Origin: Capsulimonas corticalis
GTDB lineage: Bacteria > Armatimonadota > Armatimonadia > Armatimonadales > Capsulimonadaceae
Assembly: GCF_003574315.2 (NCBI RefSeq)
Contig: NZ_AP025739.1
Location: forward strand, 4,464,001 to 4,528,000
DNA: 64,000 bases
Direction: 5' to 3'
Part shown: positions 21,050-29,659 of the stretch, piece by piece
Layout of the letters: each line of letters opens with the position of its first letter
Position numbering within the stretch: position 1 is the stretch's first letter
Made by a program: the position numbers and the translations under genes
Notes under the pieces: model-generated
Databases searched by the model: none
The model's input: only the letters and a program-made list of their open reading frames with translations
Told to the model about the DNA's origin: nothing

Positions 21050-21079
21050 TTGACTTCCACTCTGCGCAATCGGTATACT
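21050..21079 (+). promoter_or_regulatory. Sigma-70-type promoter of the aminotransferase operon
   Basis: TTGACT (21050-21055), 18-base spacer, TATACT (21074-21079). Predicted start ~21086, giving a ~25-base leader that contains the GGAGG ribosome site of the aminotransferase gene. Confidence 0.8.
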
Positions 21080-21110
21080 AGCCCCAATACAGCCACGGAG
21101 GCCTGGATTT

Positions 21111-22316
21111 ATGCTTTCTCAGCGCGCGCGTAACGCTGCGCCGTCCCCAACGCTTGCTATCACCGCCAAGGCCAACGCCTTGAAGGCGTCGGGAGTCGAT
21201 GTCGTCGGCTTCGGCGCCGGCGAACCCGATTTCGACACGCCCGCCCATGTCAAGGACGCCGCGATTGCGGCGCTCGCGGCCGGCGACACCAAATATACGG
21301 CGTCCAGCGGCACCGTCGCCCTCAAGGACGCCATCATCGCCAAGCTGAAGCGGGATAACAATCTCACATACGGCCGCAATGAGATTTTGGTCTCGGTGGG
21401 CGCCAAGCACTCCATCTATAACTTGATGCAGGCGATGCTCGATCCCGGCGATGAAGTCATCATTCCGACGCCTTACTGGGTGTCTTACCCCGAACAGGTC
21501 AAACTGGCCGACGGCGTTCCCGTCTTCATTAAGACCGACGAGAGCACGGGCTTTCTGGCGACCGCCGCGCAGGTCGAAGAGAAGCTGACGGATAAGACGA
21601 AGATCGTCATTATCAACTCGCCCAGCAACCCAACCGGCGCCGTGTACACGCCGCAGGCGCTGCGTGAGATCTCGGACCTGTGCGTGTCGCGCGGCGTTTA
21701 CCTGATGTCGGACGAGATCTATGAGAAGATCATCTATCCCGGCAACACGTTTGTTTCGCCGGCGTCGTTCAGCGATCAGGCGCGGGCGCTGACGATCACG
21801 ATCAACGGCTTCTCCAAGGCGCACTCCATGACCGGCTGGCGCCTGGGGTACACGGCGGCGGATCCGGAGATCATCGCGGCGATGTCGCGCATTCAGGACC
21901 AGAGCACATCGAACCCCGTGTCCTTCGCGCAGGCCGGCGCCGTCGAGGCGCTCAACGCGTCCCAGGATTCGGTCGAGACGATGCGCGTCGCCTTTGAAGA
22001 GCGGCGCAATTATATCGTCGCGGCCCTGAACGATATCCCCGGTTTCCAGTGCCTCAATCCGGGCGGCGCGTTCTATGTCTTCCCGAACGTCTCCGCGCTG
22101 TACGGCAAGAGCTGGAAAACCGAGAGCGGCGACCTGAAGCAGATCAACAGCTCGGACGACTTCGCCGAATATCTTTTGACGGCTAAGGGCGTGGCGGTCG
22201 TTCCCGGATCGGGCTTCGGCGCGGACGGCAACGTTCGCCTGTCGTACGCCACGAGCATGAAGAATATCGAGAAGGGCGTCGCGCGCATCGCCGAGGCGGT
22301 TGGCCAGCTGCAATGA
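21111..22316 (+). CDS. PLP-dependent aminotransferase, class I (aspartate aminotransferase type Ib)
   Basis: 401 residues. Starts LSQRARNAAPSPTLAITAKANALKA, the usual opening of the aspartate/prephenate aminotransferase subgroup. It has GAGEPDFDTP, the NSPSNPTGAVY block, SDEIYEKI, and the PLP lysine in GFSKAHSMTGWRLGY. Probably interconverts aspartate and oxaloacetate; prephenate or other amino acids are possible. Strong GGAGG 9 bases before the ATG and its own promoter. Its stop overlaps the rnc start (ATGA). Confidence 0.92.
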   Translation: MLSQRARNAAPSPTLAITAKANALKASGVDVVGFGAGEPDFDTPAHVKDAAIAALAAGDTKYTASSGTVALKDAIIAKLKRDNNLTYGRNEILVSVGAKHSIYNLMQAMLDPGDEVIIPTPYWVSYPEQVKLADGVPVFIKTDESTGFLATAAQVEEKLTDKTKIVIINSPSNPTGAVYTPQALREISDLCVSRGVYLMSDEIYEKIIYPGNTFVSPASFSDQARALTITINGFSKAHSMTGWRLGYTAADPEIIAAMSRIQDQSTSNPVSFAQAGAVEALNASQDSVETMRVAFEERRNYIVAALNDIPGFQCLNPGGAFYVFPNVSALYGKSWKTESGDLKQINSSDDFAEYLLTAKGVAVVPGSGFGADGNVRLSYATSMKNIEKGVARIAEAVGQLQ

Positions 22317-23041
22317 CGTCGATCGATGAACTCCGCAAAGCGGCGCTTGCGCGTGGGCTGCCGATCACGGACATGGCGATGCTGAAGCAGGCGCTGACGC
22401 ACAAATCGCTTGTCCCGGAAAAGCCGCTCGAAAGCAACGAGCGACTGGAGTTCCTCGGCGATTCCGTGCTGGGGCTCGTCATTAACGAGTATCTCTATTC
22501 CGCGTTCCCCGAGAAGAAGGAAGGCGAGCTGGCGAAGGCCAAGGCGCTGATTGTCTGCCAGTCCGCGCTGGCGGAAGCGGCGCGGCGCATCGACCTCGTC
22601 GCCTTGCTTCGGATCGGGCGCGCCGAAGAGTCCACGGGCGGCCGCAATCGCTCCAGCTTGATCTCCGACGCCTTTGAAGCGGTTGTCGCCGTCGTCTATC
22701 TGGAGCGCGGTTACAAGCCCGCGCGGGATTTCGTGCTGTCGAGCCTGCGGTTCCAGATCGACGCGATCAACCGCACGAGCGACTGGCGCGACGCGAAGAC
22801 GGCCCTTCAGGAAGTCCGCCAGGCGCGCCGCCTGCCCGGCCCGGTTTACCGGGTGGCGGACGAGCAGGGGATGCCCCATGACCGGACGTTCGTCGTGGAA
22901 GTGCTGCTGGACAACGTCGTCGTCGGCTCCGGCGTCGGCAAAAGCAAGCGTGAGGCGGAGTTCGCCGCCGCCGACGTCGCGCTGATTCTGCTGCGCGACA
23001 GCGGCCAGATAGGATCCGAATGGACACGTCCGCAGAAATAG
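22313..23041 (+). CDS. rnc: Ribonuclease III
   Basis: 242 residues. Double-strand RNA endonuclease for rRNA and mRNA processing. Catalytic domain with ERLEFLGDSVL (signature) and the second acidic site SDAFEAVVAVVYLE; C-terminal dsRNA-binding domain (about 165-235) with RTFVVEVLLDN and a closing KREAEFAAADVAL helix. It overlaps both neighbours: 4 bases with the aminotransferase and 22 bases with the phosphorylase gene. Confidence 0.96.
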   Translation: MTSIDELRKAALARGLPITDMAMLKQALTHKSLVPEKPLESNERLEFLGDSVLGLVINEYLYSAFPEKKEGELAKAKALIVCQSALAEAARRIDLVALLRIGRAEESTGGRNRSSLISDAFEAVVAVVYLERGYKPARDFVLSSLRFQIDAINRTSDWRDAKTALQEVRQARRLPGPVYRVADEQGMPHDRTFVVEVLLDNVVVGSGVGKSKREAEFAAADVALILLRDSGQIGSEWTRPQK

Positions 23042-23817
23042 GCGTCTTCGGCGGCAGCGGCTTTTACGCTCTCTCCGAGACCGAGCCACAAGAAATCGCG
23101 ATTGAGACGCCCTACGGCTCTCCGAGCGATACGATCACCCTGACAACCATCGCCGGGAAGCGCGTTGCGTTCCTGCCGCGCCATGGACGCAAGCATCAAC
23201 TTCCCCCGCACAAAATCCCGTATCGGGCCAACCTCTGGGCGTTCCAGCAGCTGGGCGTCCAGCGCGTGATCGCGCCCAACGCCGTTGGCTCGCTCCAGGC
23301 GCATATCGCGCCGGGGCATTTTGTGATCAACGATCAGTTTGTCGACCGGACGACGGGCCGAGCGGACACGTTCTACGACGGCCCGCAGACGATCCACGTC
23401 TCGACCGCGCATCCTTACTGCCCGCACCTGCGCACGCTCGCCATTCAGGCGACGCGCGCGCAGGATATCCCCGTCCATGACGGCGGGACGTGCGTCATCA
23501 TTCAGGGGCCGCGCTTCTCCACGCGCGCCGAAAGCGAATGGTTTTCGCGGATGGGCTGGGATATCGTGAATATGACCCAGTATCCCGAAGTCGCCCTGGC
23601 GCGCGAGCTGGCGATGTGCTATGTGAACATCTCCCTGATTACCGACTACGACGCCGGGGTGGTGGTCGACTCGGGCCATGTGGAAGCTGTGGATGTTTTG
23701 GAGATCCTCCGGCAAAACACGGAGAATGTCAAACGGGTGATCCACGCCATGCTGGAGACCATCCCGGGCGACCGCCGCTGCGACTGCGCCGACGCGCTCA
23801 AAAACGCACAGATGTGA
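23020..23817 (+). CDS. mtnP: S-methyl-5'-thioadenosine phosphorylase (MTAP/PNP family 2)
   Basis: 265 residues. Family opening IGVFGGSGFYAL, FLPRHGRKHQLPPHKIPYRAN, FVINDQFVDRT, and VIIQGPRFSTRAES followed by WDIVNMTQYPEVALARELAMCY. Cleaves methylthioadenosine (a by-product of polyamine or AHL-type synthesis) to adenine and methylthioribose 1-phosphate. A purine nucleoside phosphorylase specificity cannot be excluded. Starts inside the rnc 3' end. Confidence 0.92.
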   Translation: MDTSAEIGVFGGSGFYALSETEPQEIAIETPYGSPSDTITLTTIAGKRVAFLPRHGRKHQLPPHKIPYRANLWAFQQLGVQRVIAPNAVGSLQAHIAPGHFVINDQFVDRTTGRADTFYDGPQTIHVSTAHPYCPHLRTLAIQATRAQDIPVHDGGTCVIIQGPRFSTRAESEWFSRMGWDIVNMTQYPEVALARELAMCYVNISLITDYDAGVVVDSGHVEAVDVLEILRQNTENVKRVIHAMLETIPGDRRCDCADALKNAQM

Positions 23818-23854
23818 ACGATTCCCAATCAAAAATCCTGATCGCGGAGACCGT

Positions 23855-24601
23855 ATGAAAGCACTCATCCTGGCCGCCGGCCGAGGCACCCGCCTCGGCG
23901 TTCTGACGGAAAATCGCCCCAAGCCCATGCTGCCGATCGCCGGCGTTCCCATGATCGAGCGGATCATGACGAGCCTGAACGAAGAAGCCGGCATTTCCGA
24001 ATTCGTCCTGATCACCGGATACCTTTCGTCGTTGATTGAGGAGTACTTTGGCGACGGCGCCCGCTGGGGATGGAAGGTGCAGTACATCCCGCAGGAAGTC
24101 CCGCGCGGCGTCGGCGACGCCGTCAATACGGCCCGCGCGGCCCTGTCGGACGCCCCGTTCTTTATGACCTATGGCGATATCATGCTCGATCCGGTCAATT
24201 ACGGCGTGGGCGTCGCCGAGTACGCGCATGCGAACGCCGACGGGAAGTTCTGCAAGGCGCTGATTGGATTGAACTGGGTGGACGATCCCTATCGGGGCGC
24301 CGCCGTGTATCTCGACGAAACGTATCAGATCGAAAAGATCGAGGAGAAACCCGCGAAGGGCACGGCGACCACGCATTGGAACAACGCCGGACTTTTCGTC
24401 TTCGATCCGCTGATCTTTGAATACACGGCCAAGATCCAGCCGTCCGCGCGCGGCGAGTACGAGCTGCCGGACGCGATTTCTGCGATGATCGCGGATGGAT
24501 ATTACGCGCAAGGGCTGCCGCTGACCGGCGACTGGCGCGATGTGGGAACGCCCGAGGATTACGCGGCGATTAACGATGAGTTCGGAGTGAAAAAGTCATG
24601 A
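23855..24601 (+). CDS. Sugar-1-phosphate nucleotidyltransferase
   Basis: 248 residues, NTP-transferase fold: ILAAGRGTRLGVLTENRPKPMLPIAGVPMI (G-x-G-T-R-x(n)-PK), a metal Asp in FFMTYGDIMLDP, and TGDWRDVGTPEDY near the end. Could be glucose-1-phosphate thymidylyl- or uridylyl-transferase type; specificity is unclear. Its last bases overlap the galactokinase start (ATGA), suggesting it activates the sugar phosphate produced by that kinase. Confidence 0.88.
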   Translation: MKALILAAGRGTRLGVLTENRPKPMLPIAGVPMIERIMTSLNEEAGISEFVLITGYLSSLIEEYFGDGARWGWKVQYIPQEVPRGVGDAVNTARAALSDAPFFMTYGDIMLDPVNYGVGVAEYAHANADGKFCKALIGLNWVDDPYRGAAVYLDETYQIEKIEEKPAKGTATTHWNNAGLFVFDPLIFEYTAKIQPSARGEYELPDAISAMIADGYYAQGLPLTGDWRDVGTPEDYAAINDEFGVKKS

Positions 24602-25746
24602 CAGTGGTGAGCAAAGCGCGCGAAGTTTACGCGCAGCAGTTTCGGGAAGCCCCCAAGTTCGGCGCGTTCGCGCCGGGCCGCGTCGAGATCATGGGAAACC
24701 ATACCGACTACAACGGCGGCTTCGTGCTTCCGGCGGCGCTGGACAAGGGGACGGCCATTGTCGGCTCCCCAACCGGAACGGACGAGGTGATTCTGGTGGC
24801 GGCGGACTTCGGCCGCACCGCGACCTTCTCGATCTCGGACATTCAGCGCGATCCCCAGAACTCGTGGGCCGATTATGTGATGGGCGTCGTGAGCCTCTTG
24901 CAGCAGGATGGCGTTTCGATCGGCGGTTTCCAAGCCGTCATCGCCAGCGACGTCCCCGCCGGCGCGGGCCTGTCTTCCTCGGCGGCCTTAGAAGTTTCGA
25001 CCGCTTTCTTTCTGCGGCAGCTCTTTCCCTATGACCGGGAGCCGATGGAAATCGCGCGCCTCTGCCAGCGCGCCGAGAACGAATACGTCGGCGTCGCCTG
25101 CGGAATTTTAGACCAGTTCTCCTCGGTCTTCGGCAAGCAGGACGGCCTGCTCTTTCTGGACTGTCTGAGCCTGGAGCACGGCGCCGTCACGATGGGCCGC
25201 AGCGACATCGCCGTCGTCATCTGCGACTCGATGGCGAAGCACGCCCTGACCGGCGGGGATTACAACACCCGCCGCGCCGAGTGCATGGCCGCCGCCGCCC
25301 ACTTCGGCAAGGAGCTTCTGCGCGAAGTTTCGTGGGAAGAGTTCGTCGCCCGCGAGAACGAACTCCCCGAAAACCAGCGCAAGCGCGCCCGCCACGTCCT
25401 GACCGAAGACCAGCGCGTCCTCGCCATGCGCGACGCCATTCAGGGAACGGACACCGATCCGATCAAGCGTCTTCTCATCGAAGGCCACGCCTCCTGCCGC
25501 GACTTGTTCGAAAACTCCACCCCGGAGATCGACTTCCTCGCCGCCGCCGCCATCGAAATCGAAGGCTGCTACGGCGCGAAGCTCACCGGCGGCGGCTGGG
25601 GCGGCTGCACGGTCAACTTGGTTCAAGTGGAAGCCGTGCCGGCGTTCTGCGCCCAATTGTCGGAGCGATACCAGACAGAGCTTGGGAAGACGGCGCAGAT
25701 TTACCCGTGCCGCGCGTCGGCCGGCGCGCATGTGCTGGAGTTTTAG
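24598..25746 (+). CDS. galK: Galactokinase-family GHMP kinase
   Basis: 382 residues. Galactokinase signature region GRVEIMGNHTDYNGG (the common GEHTDYN has Asn for Glu here), ATP loop DVPAGAGLSSSAALEVS, catalytic Asp in GILDQFSSVFG, and the late GGGWGGCTVNL motif. Phosphorylates galactose or a related sugar such as L-arabinose at C1. Neighbours argue that the substrate deserves checking: a nucleotidyltransferase overlaps it upstream, and the next gene (26020) resembles the N-terminal half of plant L-arabinokinase, whose C-terminal half is a galactokinase-like domain. Confidence 0.88.
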   Translation: MTVVSKAREVYAQQFREAPKFGAFAPGRVEIMGNHTDYNGGFVLPAALDKGTAIVGSPTGTDEVILVAADFGRTATFSISDIQRDPQNSWADYVMGVVSLLQQDGVSIGGFQAVIASDVPAGAGLSSSAALEVSTAFFLRQLFPYDREPMEIARLCQRAENEYVGVACGILDQFSSVFGKQDGLLFLDCLSLEHGAVTMGRSDIAVVICDSMAKHALTGGDYNTRRAECMAAAAHFGKELLREVSWEEFVARENELPENQRKRARHVLTEDQRVLAMRDAIQGTDTDPIKRLLIEGHASCRDLFENSTPEIDFLAAAAIEIEGCYGAKLTGGGWGGCTVNLVQVEAVPAFCAQLSERYQTELGKTAQIYPCRASAGAHVLEF

Positions 25747-25750
25747 GAAG

Positions 25751-25987
25751 GCCCTCACCCAGCCCTCCGGGCCACCCTCTCCCGGGCAAACCCACCCCCG
25801 GCCTTCGGCCGACCCCTCCCGCGACGGGAAGGGTTGGTAGGATTGCCTCTTACAGAAGCTGCCTGCGATAACACACTCTGAAATAACCCTTCCCGTCGGC
25901 GGGAGGGGGGGCCCGCAGGGCCGGGGTGGGTTTTCCCGGGAGGGGGCGGCCGAAGGCCGGGGGTGGGTTTGCAAGGGGAAGCGCCGG
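25751..25987. repeat. Palindromic repeat, family A copy 3
   Basis: Begins 4 bases after the galK stop. Left arm of GGCAAACCCACCCCCGGCC units (to ~25835), core ~25836-25884 (GTAGGATTGCCTCTTACAG, then GCTGCCTGCGATAACACAC), right arm to ~25987. Same orientation as copy 1, and its core differs from copies 2 and 4 by at most a few bases. It ends ~33 bases before the start codon of the next gene. Confidence 0.9.
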
Positions 25988-26019
25988 GACAGATTTGCTC
26001 GCGCAAGCCTGGTAGAATC

Positions 26020-27087
26020 ATGACTCTCTGTTACTACGTCACCGGGCACGGCTTCGGCCACGCGATCCGAACGGCTCAAATTTTGAAGGCGCTGCCGCGC
26101 GATGTGGACGTGATCGTCCGCACCACGGCCGCGCCTTCGGTGTTTCGCGAAGAACTTCCCGGCCGATCCTTACGTTTTCTTCCCGCCGAGTTCGACTGCG
26201 GCAGCCTGCAAAGCGATAGCGTTACGACGCTCGCCCGGCAAACCCTCGATCATTACGCGGAGATCGAAAAACGCAACAACGCCTCGCTTGCCGACGAGGT
26301 CGCGTTTCTGAAACGAGAAGGCGTGCGTTGCGTTGTCTCCGATATCCCGTCTTTCCCCCTGCGCGCCGCTTTTGAGGCCGGCGTTCCCGGCGTCGCGATC
26401 ACGAACTTTACCTGGCATGACATCTACCAGGAATATGTTGAGACGGACGCTGACCAGGCGCTGCTGGACCGAATGGGCGATGAGTATCGGACGGCGACAG
26501 TGGGGCTGATCACGCCGTTAGCGACGCCGACGGTGGAGAATGTCTTCACAAATATTGAGCACGTTCCCATCGTCGCGCGGCGTGGTCTCGATGTGGGCTC
26601 GGATCTGCGCAAAGCGCTCCGGTGCGAAACGCCGCATCTGGCGCTGCTCTACTTCGGGGTGTGGGGGCTGGACCTTGACTGGCCCGCGCTGGCGGCGTTT
26701 CGTGATTGGACGTTTTTGACTTTCGACACTCCGTCCCAATCGGTCGCCAACGTCAAAACGCTGTCGACGGACCAGTGGCGCTACGCCGACATCGCCGCGT
26801 CCGTTGATCTAGTGATCACCAAGCCCGGCTATGGAACGGTGACCGAGTGCATCGCGAACTCCGTCCCGCTGATGTACATACCGCGCCAGGGCTTTGTCGA
26901 GGCGGCGGCGCTGGAGCGGGGGATGGCGCCGTGGGGCGGGGGGATTCGGATCGAGAGCGAGGCATTTTTGAATGGGAATTGGGGCGAGGCGCTGGCGGCG
27001 GCGTTAAGCGCGCGGTTAAATTCTGAGGTTTACCGGACGGATGGCGCCGCAGTCGTTGCGGAGCGCCTGTTGGGGTTGCTGGCGTAA
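26020..27087 (+). CDS. GT-B glycosyltransferase-like protein, similar to plant arabinokinase N-terminal domain
   Basis: 355 residues. Opening CYYVTGHGFGHAIRTAQIL is a MurG/GT28-like Gly-rich nucleotide-sugar loop; further blocks are CVVSDIPSFPLRAAFEAGVP, GVAITNFTWHDIYQEYV, and the late TKPGYGTVTECIANSVPL. From memory these match the N-terminal half of plant L-arabinokinase (YYVTGHGFGHATR, VCVTNFSW, GYGTVSEAL). The activity of that domain is not known to me. Start ATG 26020; upstream in-frame codons fall in repeat A3. No terminator separates it from miaA. Confidence 0.75.
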   Translation: MTLCYYVTGHGFGHAIRTAQILKALPRDVDVIVRTTAAPSVFREELPGRSLRFLPAEFDCGSLQSDSVTTLARQTLDHYAEIEKRNNASLADEVAFLKREGVRCVVSDIPSFPLRAAFEAGVPGVAITNFTWHDIYQEYVETDADQALLDRMGDEYRTATVGLITPLATPTVENVFTNIEHVPIVARRGLDVGSDLRKALRCETPHLALLYFGVWGLDLDWPALAAFRDWTFLTFDTPSQSVANVKTLSTDQWRYADIAASVDLVITKPGYGTVTECIANSVPLMYIPRQGFVEAAALERGMAPWGGGIRIESEAFLNGNWGEALAAALSARLNSEVYRTDGAAVVAERLLGLLA

Positions 27088-27100
27088 GCTTATCCTCTCG

Positions 27101-27130
27101 TTGAATCTCCATCTCCCGATATGCTATACT
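27101..27130 (+). promoter_or_regulatory. Promoter of miaA-hfq, implying a leaderless mRNA
   Basis: TTGAAT (27101-27106), 18-base spacer, TATACT (27125-27130). The GTG start of miaA begins only 6 bases after the -10 box, where transcription would itself begin, so the transcript should have no leader or ribosome site. Confidence 0.75.
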
Positions 27131-27135
27131 AACCC

Positions 27136-28089
27136 GTGATTTTAGATGCGCAGAGCGGCGTGAAGTACGCCATCGTCGGCCCGACCGGCATCGGTAAAAC
27201 GGCGGCGGCGGTGTGTTTGGCGCCTTTGATCGACGCCGAAATCCTGTCCGCCGATTCGATGCAGGTGTACCGGCACATGGATCTGGGGACCGCCAAACCG
27301 ACGCCGGACGAGCTGGCGGCGGCGCGTTTCCATTTGGTCGATGTGGCGGAGCCGGATCAGGAATGGACGCTGGCGGATTTTCAGAGCGCAGCCGAGGCGG
27401 CGCGGCAGGAAGTTCTGGGACGCGGCAAGCTGCCGCTGATCGTGGGCGGGACGGGATTGTACGTCCGCGCGATCACGAGCCAGCTGGATATTCCGACCGT
27501 GCCGCCGGATGAGGAGTTTCGGGCGGAGAAGCGCGCGTTCGCCGAAGCAAATGGGAATGAGGCGCTGCACGCGGAGCTTGCGCGGATCGATCCCACGGCG
27601 GCGGCGCGGATTCATGTGAATGATGTCAAGCGTATCGTGAGGGCTCTGGAAGTTTTTCACGTGCAGGGCGAGACCATCAGCGATCTGCATGCGCGCAATC
27701 AAGAAACGGCAAGGCACGATCCGGTCGTCATTGTCGGTATGAACTATGGAGATCGCCGCGCGCTTTACGCTCGAATCGACTCCCGCGTCGATCAAATGGT
27801 CAAAGCCGGTTTCGTCGAAGAGGTCCGCAGTCTGCTGGATCGCGGATATTCCGCCGATCTCAAGCCGATGCAGGCGCTGGGGTACCGCCATATGGCGCGG
27901 TATCTCGCGGGGGAAACCAATTTTGACGACGCCGTGTTGGAAATGAAACAAGACACGCGCCACTTTGCCCGCCGCCAGCTAATCTGGTTCCGAGGCGATG
28001 CGCGCGTGCAATGGATTGAAGTCGATGGACTGGGCGTGGACGAAATCGCCCGTCGGATAGAAGCGATCTTCAAGAACACCGTTTCGTAA
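27136..28089 (+). CDS. miaA: tRNA dimethylallyltransferase
   Basis: 317 residues. Adds the dimethylallyl group to A37 of tRNAs reading UNN codons. P-loop [33 protein letters not shown] with the catalytic Asp, [20 protein letters not shown] and the QALGYRHM block near the end. GTG at 27136 gives the family's normal N-terminal spacing. It seems leaderless (promoter 27101-27130). hfq follows after 19 bases, the classical miaA-hfq pairing. Confidence 0.95.
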   Translation: MILDAQSGVKYAIVGPTGIGKTAAAVCLAPLIDAEILSADSMQVYRHMDLGTAKPTPDELAAARFHLVDVAEPDQEWTLADFQSAAEAARQEVLGRGKLPLIVGGTGLYVRAITSQLDIPTVPPDEEFRAEKRAFAEANGNEALHAELARIDPTAAARIHVNDVKRIVRALEVFHVQGETISDLHARNQETARHDPVVIVGMNYGDRRALYARIDSRVDQMVKAGFVEEVRSLLDRGYSADLKPMQALGYRHMARYLAGETNFDDAVLEMKQDTRHFARRQLIWFRGDARVQWIEVDGLGVDEIARRIEAIFKNTVS

Positions 28090-28108
28090 AAAGGGGCCGA
28101 GTGCACTC

Positions 28109-28480
28109 ATGAACAAGCCACAGTTGAATTTGCAGGATACATTCCTCAACCATGCGCGTAAGGAAAACGTCCCCGTCACGATCTATCTCGTCAACAGCGT
28201 CCAGCTGCGCGGCAACGTGCGTGGGTTTGATAGCTTTACCATTTTACTGGACACGCCCGGCAAGCCGCCGCAGCTTGTTTACAAGCATTCCGTGACCAGC
28301 ATCGTGCCGATGCGTCCGATCCAAAACCTCTTCGCCGATCTGATGCGTGAGAACGGCGCCCAGGCGCAGTCGCACGCCCCGACCCATGCGCTGCCGGCGC
28401 CCGCGATCAACGGCCCCGCGCCGACGCCCGCGCCCGTGGAGGAAACCCCGCTTCCGCCGAAGCTGGAGCCGATTGCGTAG
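28109..28480 (+). CDS. hfq: RNA chaperone Hfq with Pro/Ala-rich tail
   Basis: 123 residues. Sm1 motif region [26 protein letters not shown] and Sm2 [10 protein letters not shown] (family YKHAISTI) give a complete Hfq core in residues ~8-68. The remaining ~55 residues are a Pro/Ala-rich disordered tail, longer than the core needs. Start has an AAGGGG site 12 bases upstream. The miaA-hfq order is conserved across bacteria. Repeat element B1 begins 8 bases after the stop. Confidence 0.95.
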   Translation: MNKPQLNLQDTFLNHARKENVPVTIYLVNSVQLRGNVRGFDSFTILLDTPGKPPQLVYKHSVTSIVPMRPIQNLFADLMRENGAQAQSHAPTHALPAPAINGPAPTPAPVEETPLPPKLEPIA

Positions 28481-28488
28481 GGAGGGGA

Positions 28489-28634
28489 GCCCTCATCCCC
28501 CGGCCCCCTCTCCCAAAATTGGGAGAGGGGGAGTCAGAGTTTTTGTTTTGAGGATCGTTGATCCTTGCCTTATTCTTAACCCTCTCCTAAGATTGGGAGA
28601 GGGTGGCGCGAAGCGCCGGGTGAGGGCCTCTTAA
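28489..28634. repeat. Palindromic repeat, family B copy 1
   Basis: Ends are GCCCTCATCCCCCGG and CGCCGGGTGAGGGC. Inside are two strong hairpins, CCCTCTCCCAAAATTGGGAGAGGG (stem ~28507-28530) and a matching CCCTCTCCTAAGATTGGGAGAGGG (28580-28603), separated by an AT-richer ~50-bp middle. The same arrangement, inverted, occurs at 53572-53733. It lies between the hfq stop and dapF start and may act as an imperfect terminator. Confidence 0.85.
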
Positions 28635-28650
28635 GAAAGTAACTTATTCG

Positions 28651-29508
28651 ATGCAGTTTACGAAGATGCATGGCATTGGCAACGACTTTATCATGGTCGA
28701 TTGTCTTGGCGAAGATGGACGGGCGCTCGCGCAGCAGGCGCGCGCGCAGGCGGTGGCGCTTTGCGACCGGAAGTTTGGGATTGGCGGCGACGGCGTCATC
28801 TTAGTCCTGCCGGGCGAGACGGTTGCCTATCAAATGAGGATGCTCAATCCTGACGGCTCCGAGGCGGAGATGTGCGGCAACGGCATTCGGTGCTTTGCGA
28901 AGTTCCTCTATGACCGTGGTCATGGCAAGGATCAGGCGGAGCTGCCGGTGGAGACGGGCGCGGGGCTGCTCCATGTCGCGGTGCAGGCGGGGGCGGACGG
29001 CAAAGCCGCCACGGTGCGCGTGGATATGGGCGAGCCGGTCTTGATTCCGGCGCTGGTGCCGACGACGCTGGGCGAGGGCGAGTCGCCGGTCGTCAGCCTG
29101 CCGATCGAGGCGGCGGGGCGGACGCTGCTCGTGACGGCCGTGTCGATGGGCAATCCCCACGCCGTGATTTTTGTGGACAATGTGAAGGATTATCCGCTGG
29201 AGCAGGTCGGACCGTTTGTGGAAAGCCATGCGGCGTTCCCCAAGCGCACGAATACGGAATTTATCGAAGTGATCTCCGAGAACGAAACGAAGTTCCGGGT
29301 CTGGGAGCGCGGCGCGGCGGAGACCCTCGCGTGCGGGACCGGCGCCTGCGCGTCAGTGGTCGCGGGAGTGCTCAACGGCAAGACCGGCCGGCGCGTGCTG
29401 GTCCATCTTCCCGGCGGCGATCTGGACATTGAATGGAGCGAAGCGGATAACCATGTCTACATGACGGGGGCCGCCGCCGATGTTTTCGAGGGGAATTGGG
29501 TTGGCTGA
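28651..29508 (+). CDS. dapF: Diaminopimelate epimerase
   Basis: 285 residues. Converts LL- to meso-diaminopimelate for lysine and peptidoglycan. Opening FTKMHGIGNDFIMVD, first catalytic Cys in EMCGNGIRCFAKF, second in LACGTGACASV, and SMGNPHAVIFVD. All are canonical, supporting meso-DAP-type peptidoglycan in this organism. A terminator follows at 29546. Confidence 0.97.
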   Translation: MQFTKMHGIGNDFIMVDCLGEDGRALAQQARAQAVALCDRKFGIGGDGVILVLPGETVAYQMRMLNPDGSEAEMCGNGIRCFAKFLYDRGHGKDQAELPVETGAGLLHVAVQAGADGKAATVRVDMGEPVLIPALVPTTLGEGESPVVSLPIEAAGRTLLVTAVSMGNPHAVIFVDNVKDYPLEQVGPFVESHAAFPKRTNTEFIEVISENETKFRVWERGAAETLACGTGACASVVAGVLNGKTGRRVLVHLPGGDLDIEWSEADNHVYMTGAAADVFEGNWVG

Positions 29509-29545
29509 CGCCCTGCGCGTCCCGGATTGCGGCCGTTTTGCGATC

Positions 29546-29586
29546 GAGAGCAGGCGTTTTGCAACATGCGAAACGCCTGCTCTTTT
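29546..29586 (+). terminator. Rho-independent terminator after dapF
   Basis: GAGCAGGCGTTT (29548-29559) pairs with AAACGCCTGCTC (29571-29582) across an ~11-base loop, followed by TTTT. Good strength; separates dapF from the HAD/GHMP pair. Confidence 0.85.
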
Positions 29587-29659
29587 CGCCTTGTCATACA
29601 TTTCTCCCGCCACGACCGAGTCGAAGTGACGGAGCGCGCCGATCGCTCCCTGGAACGCC

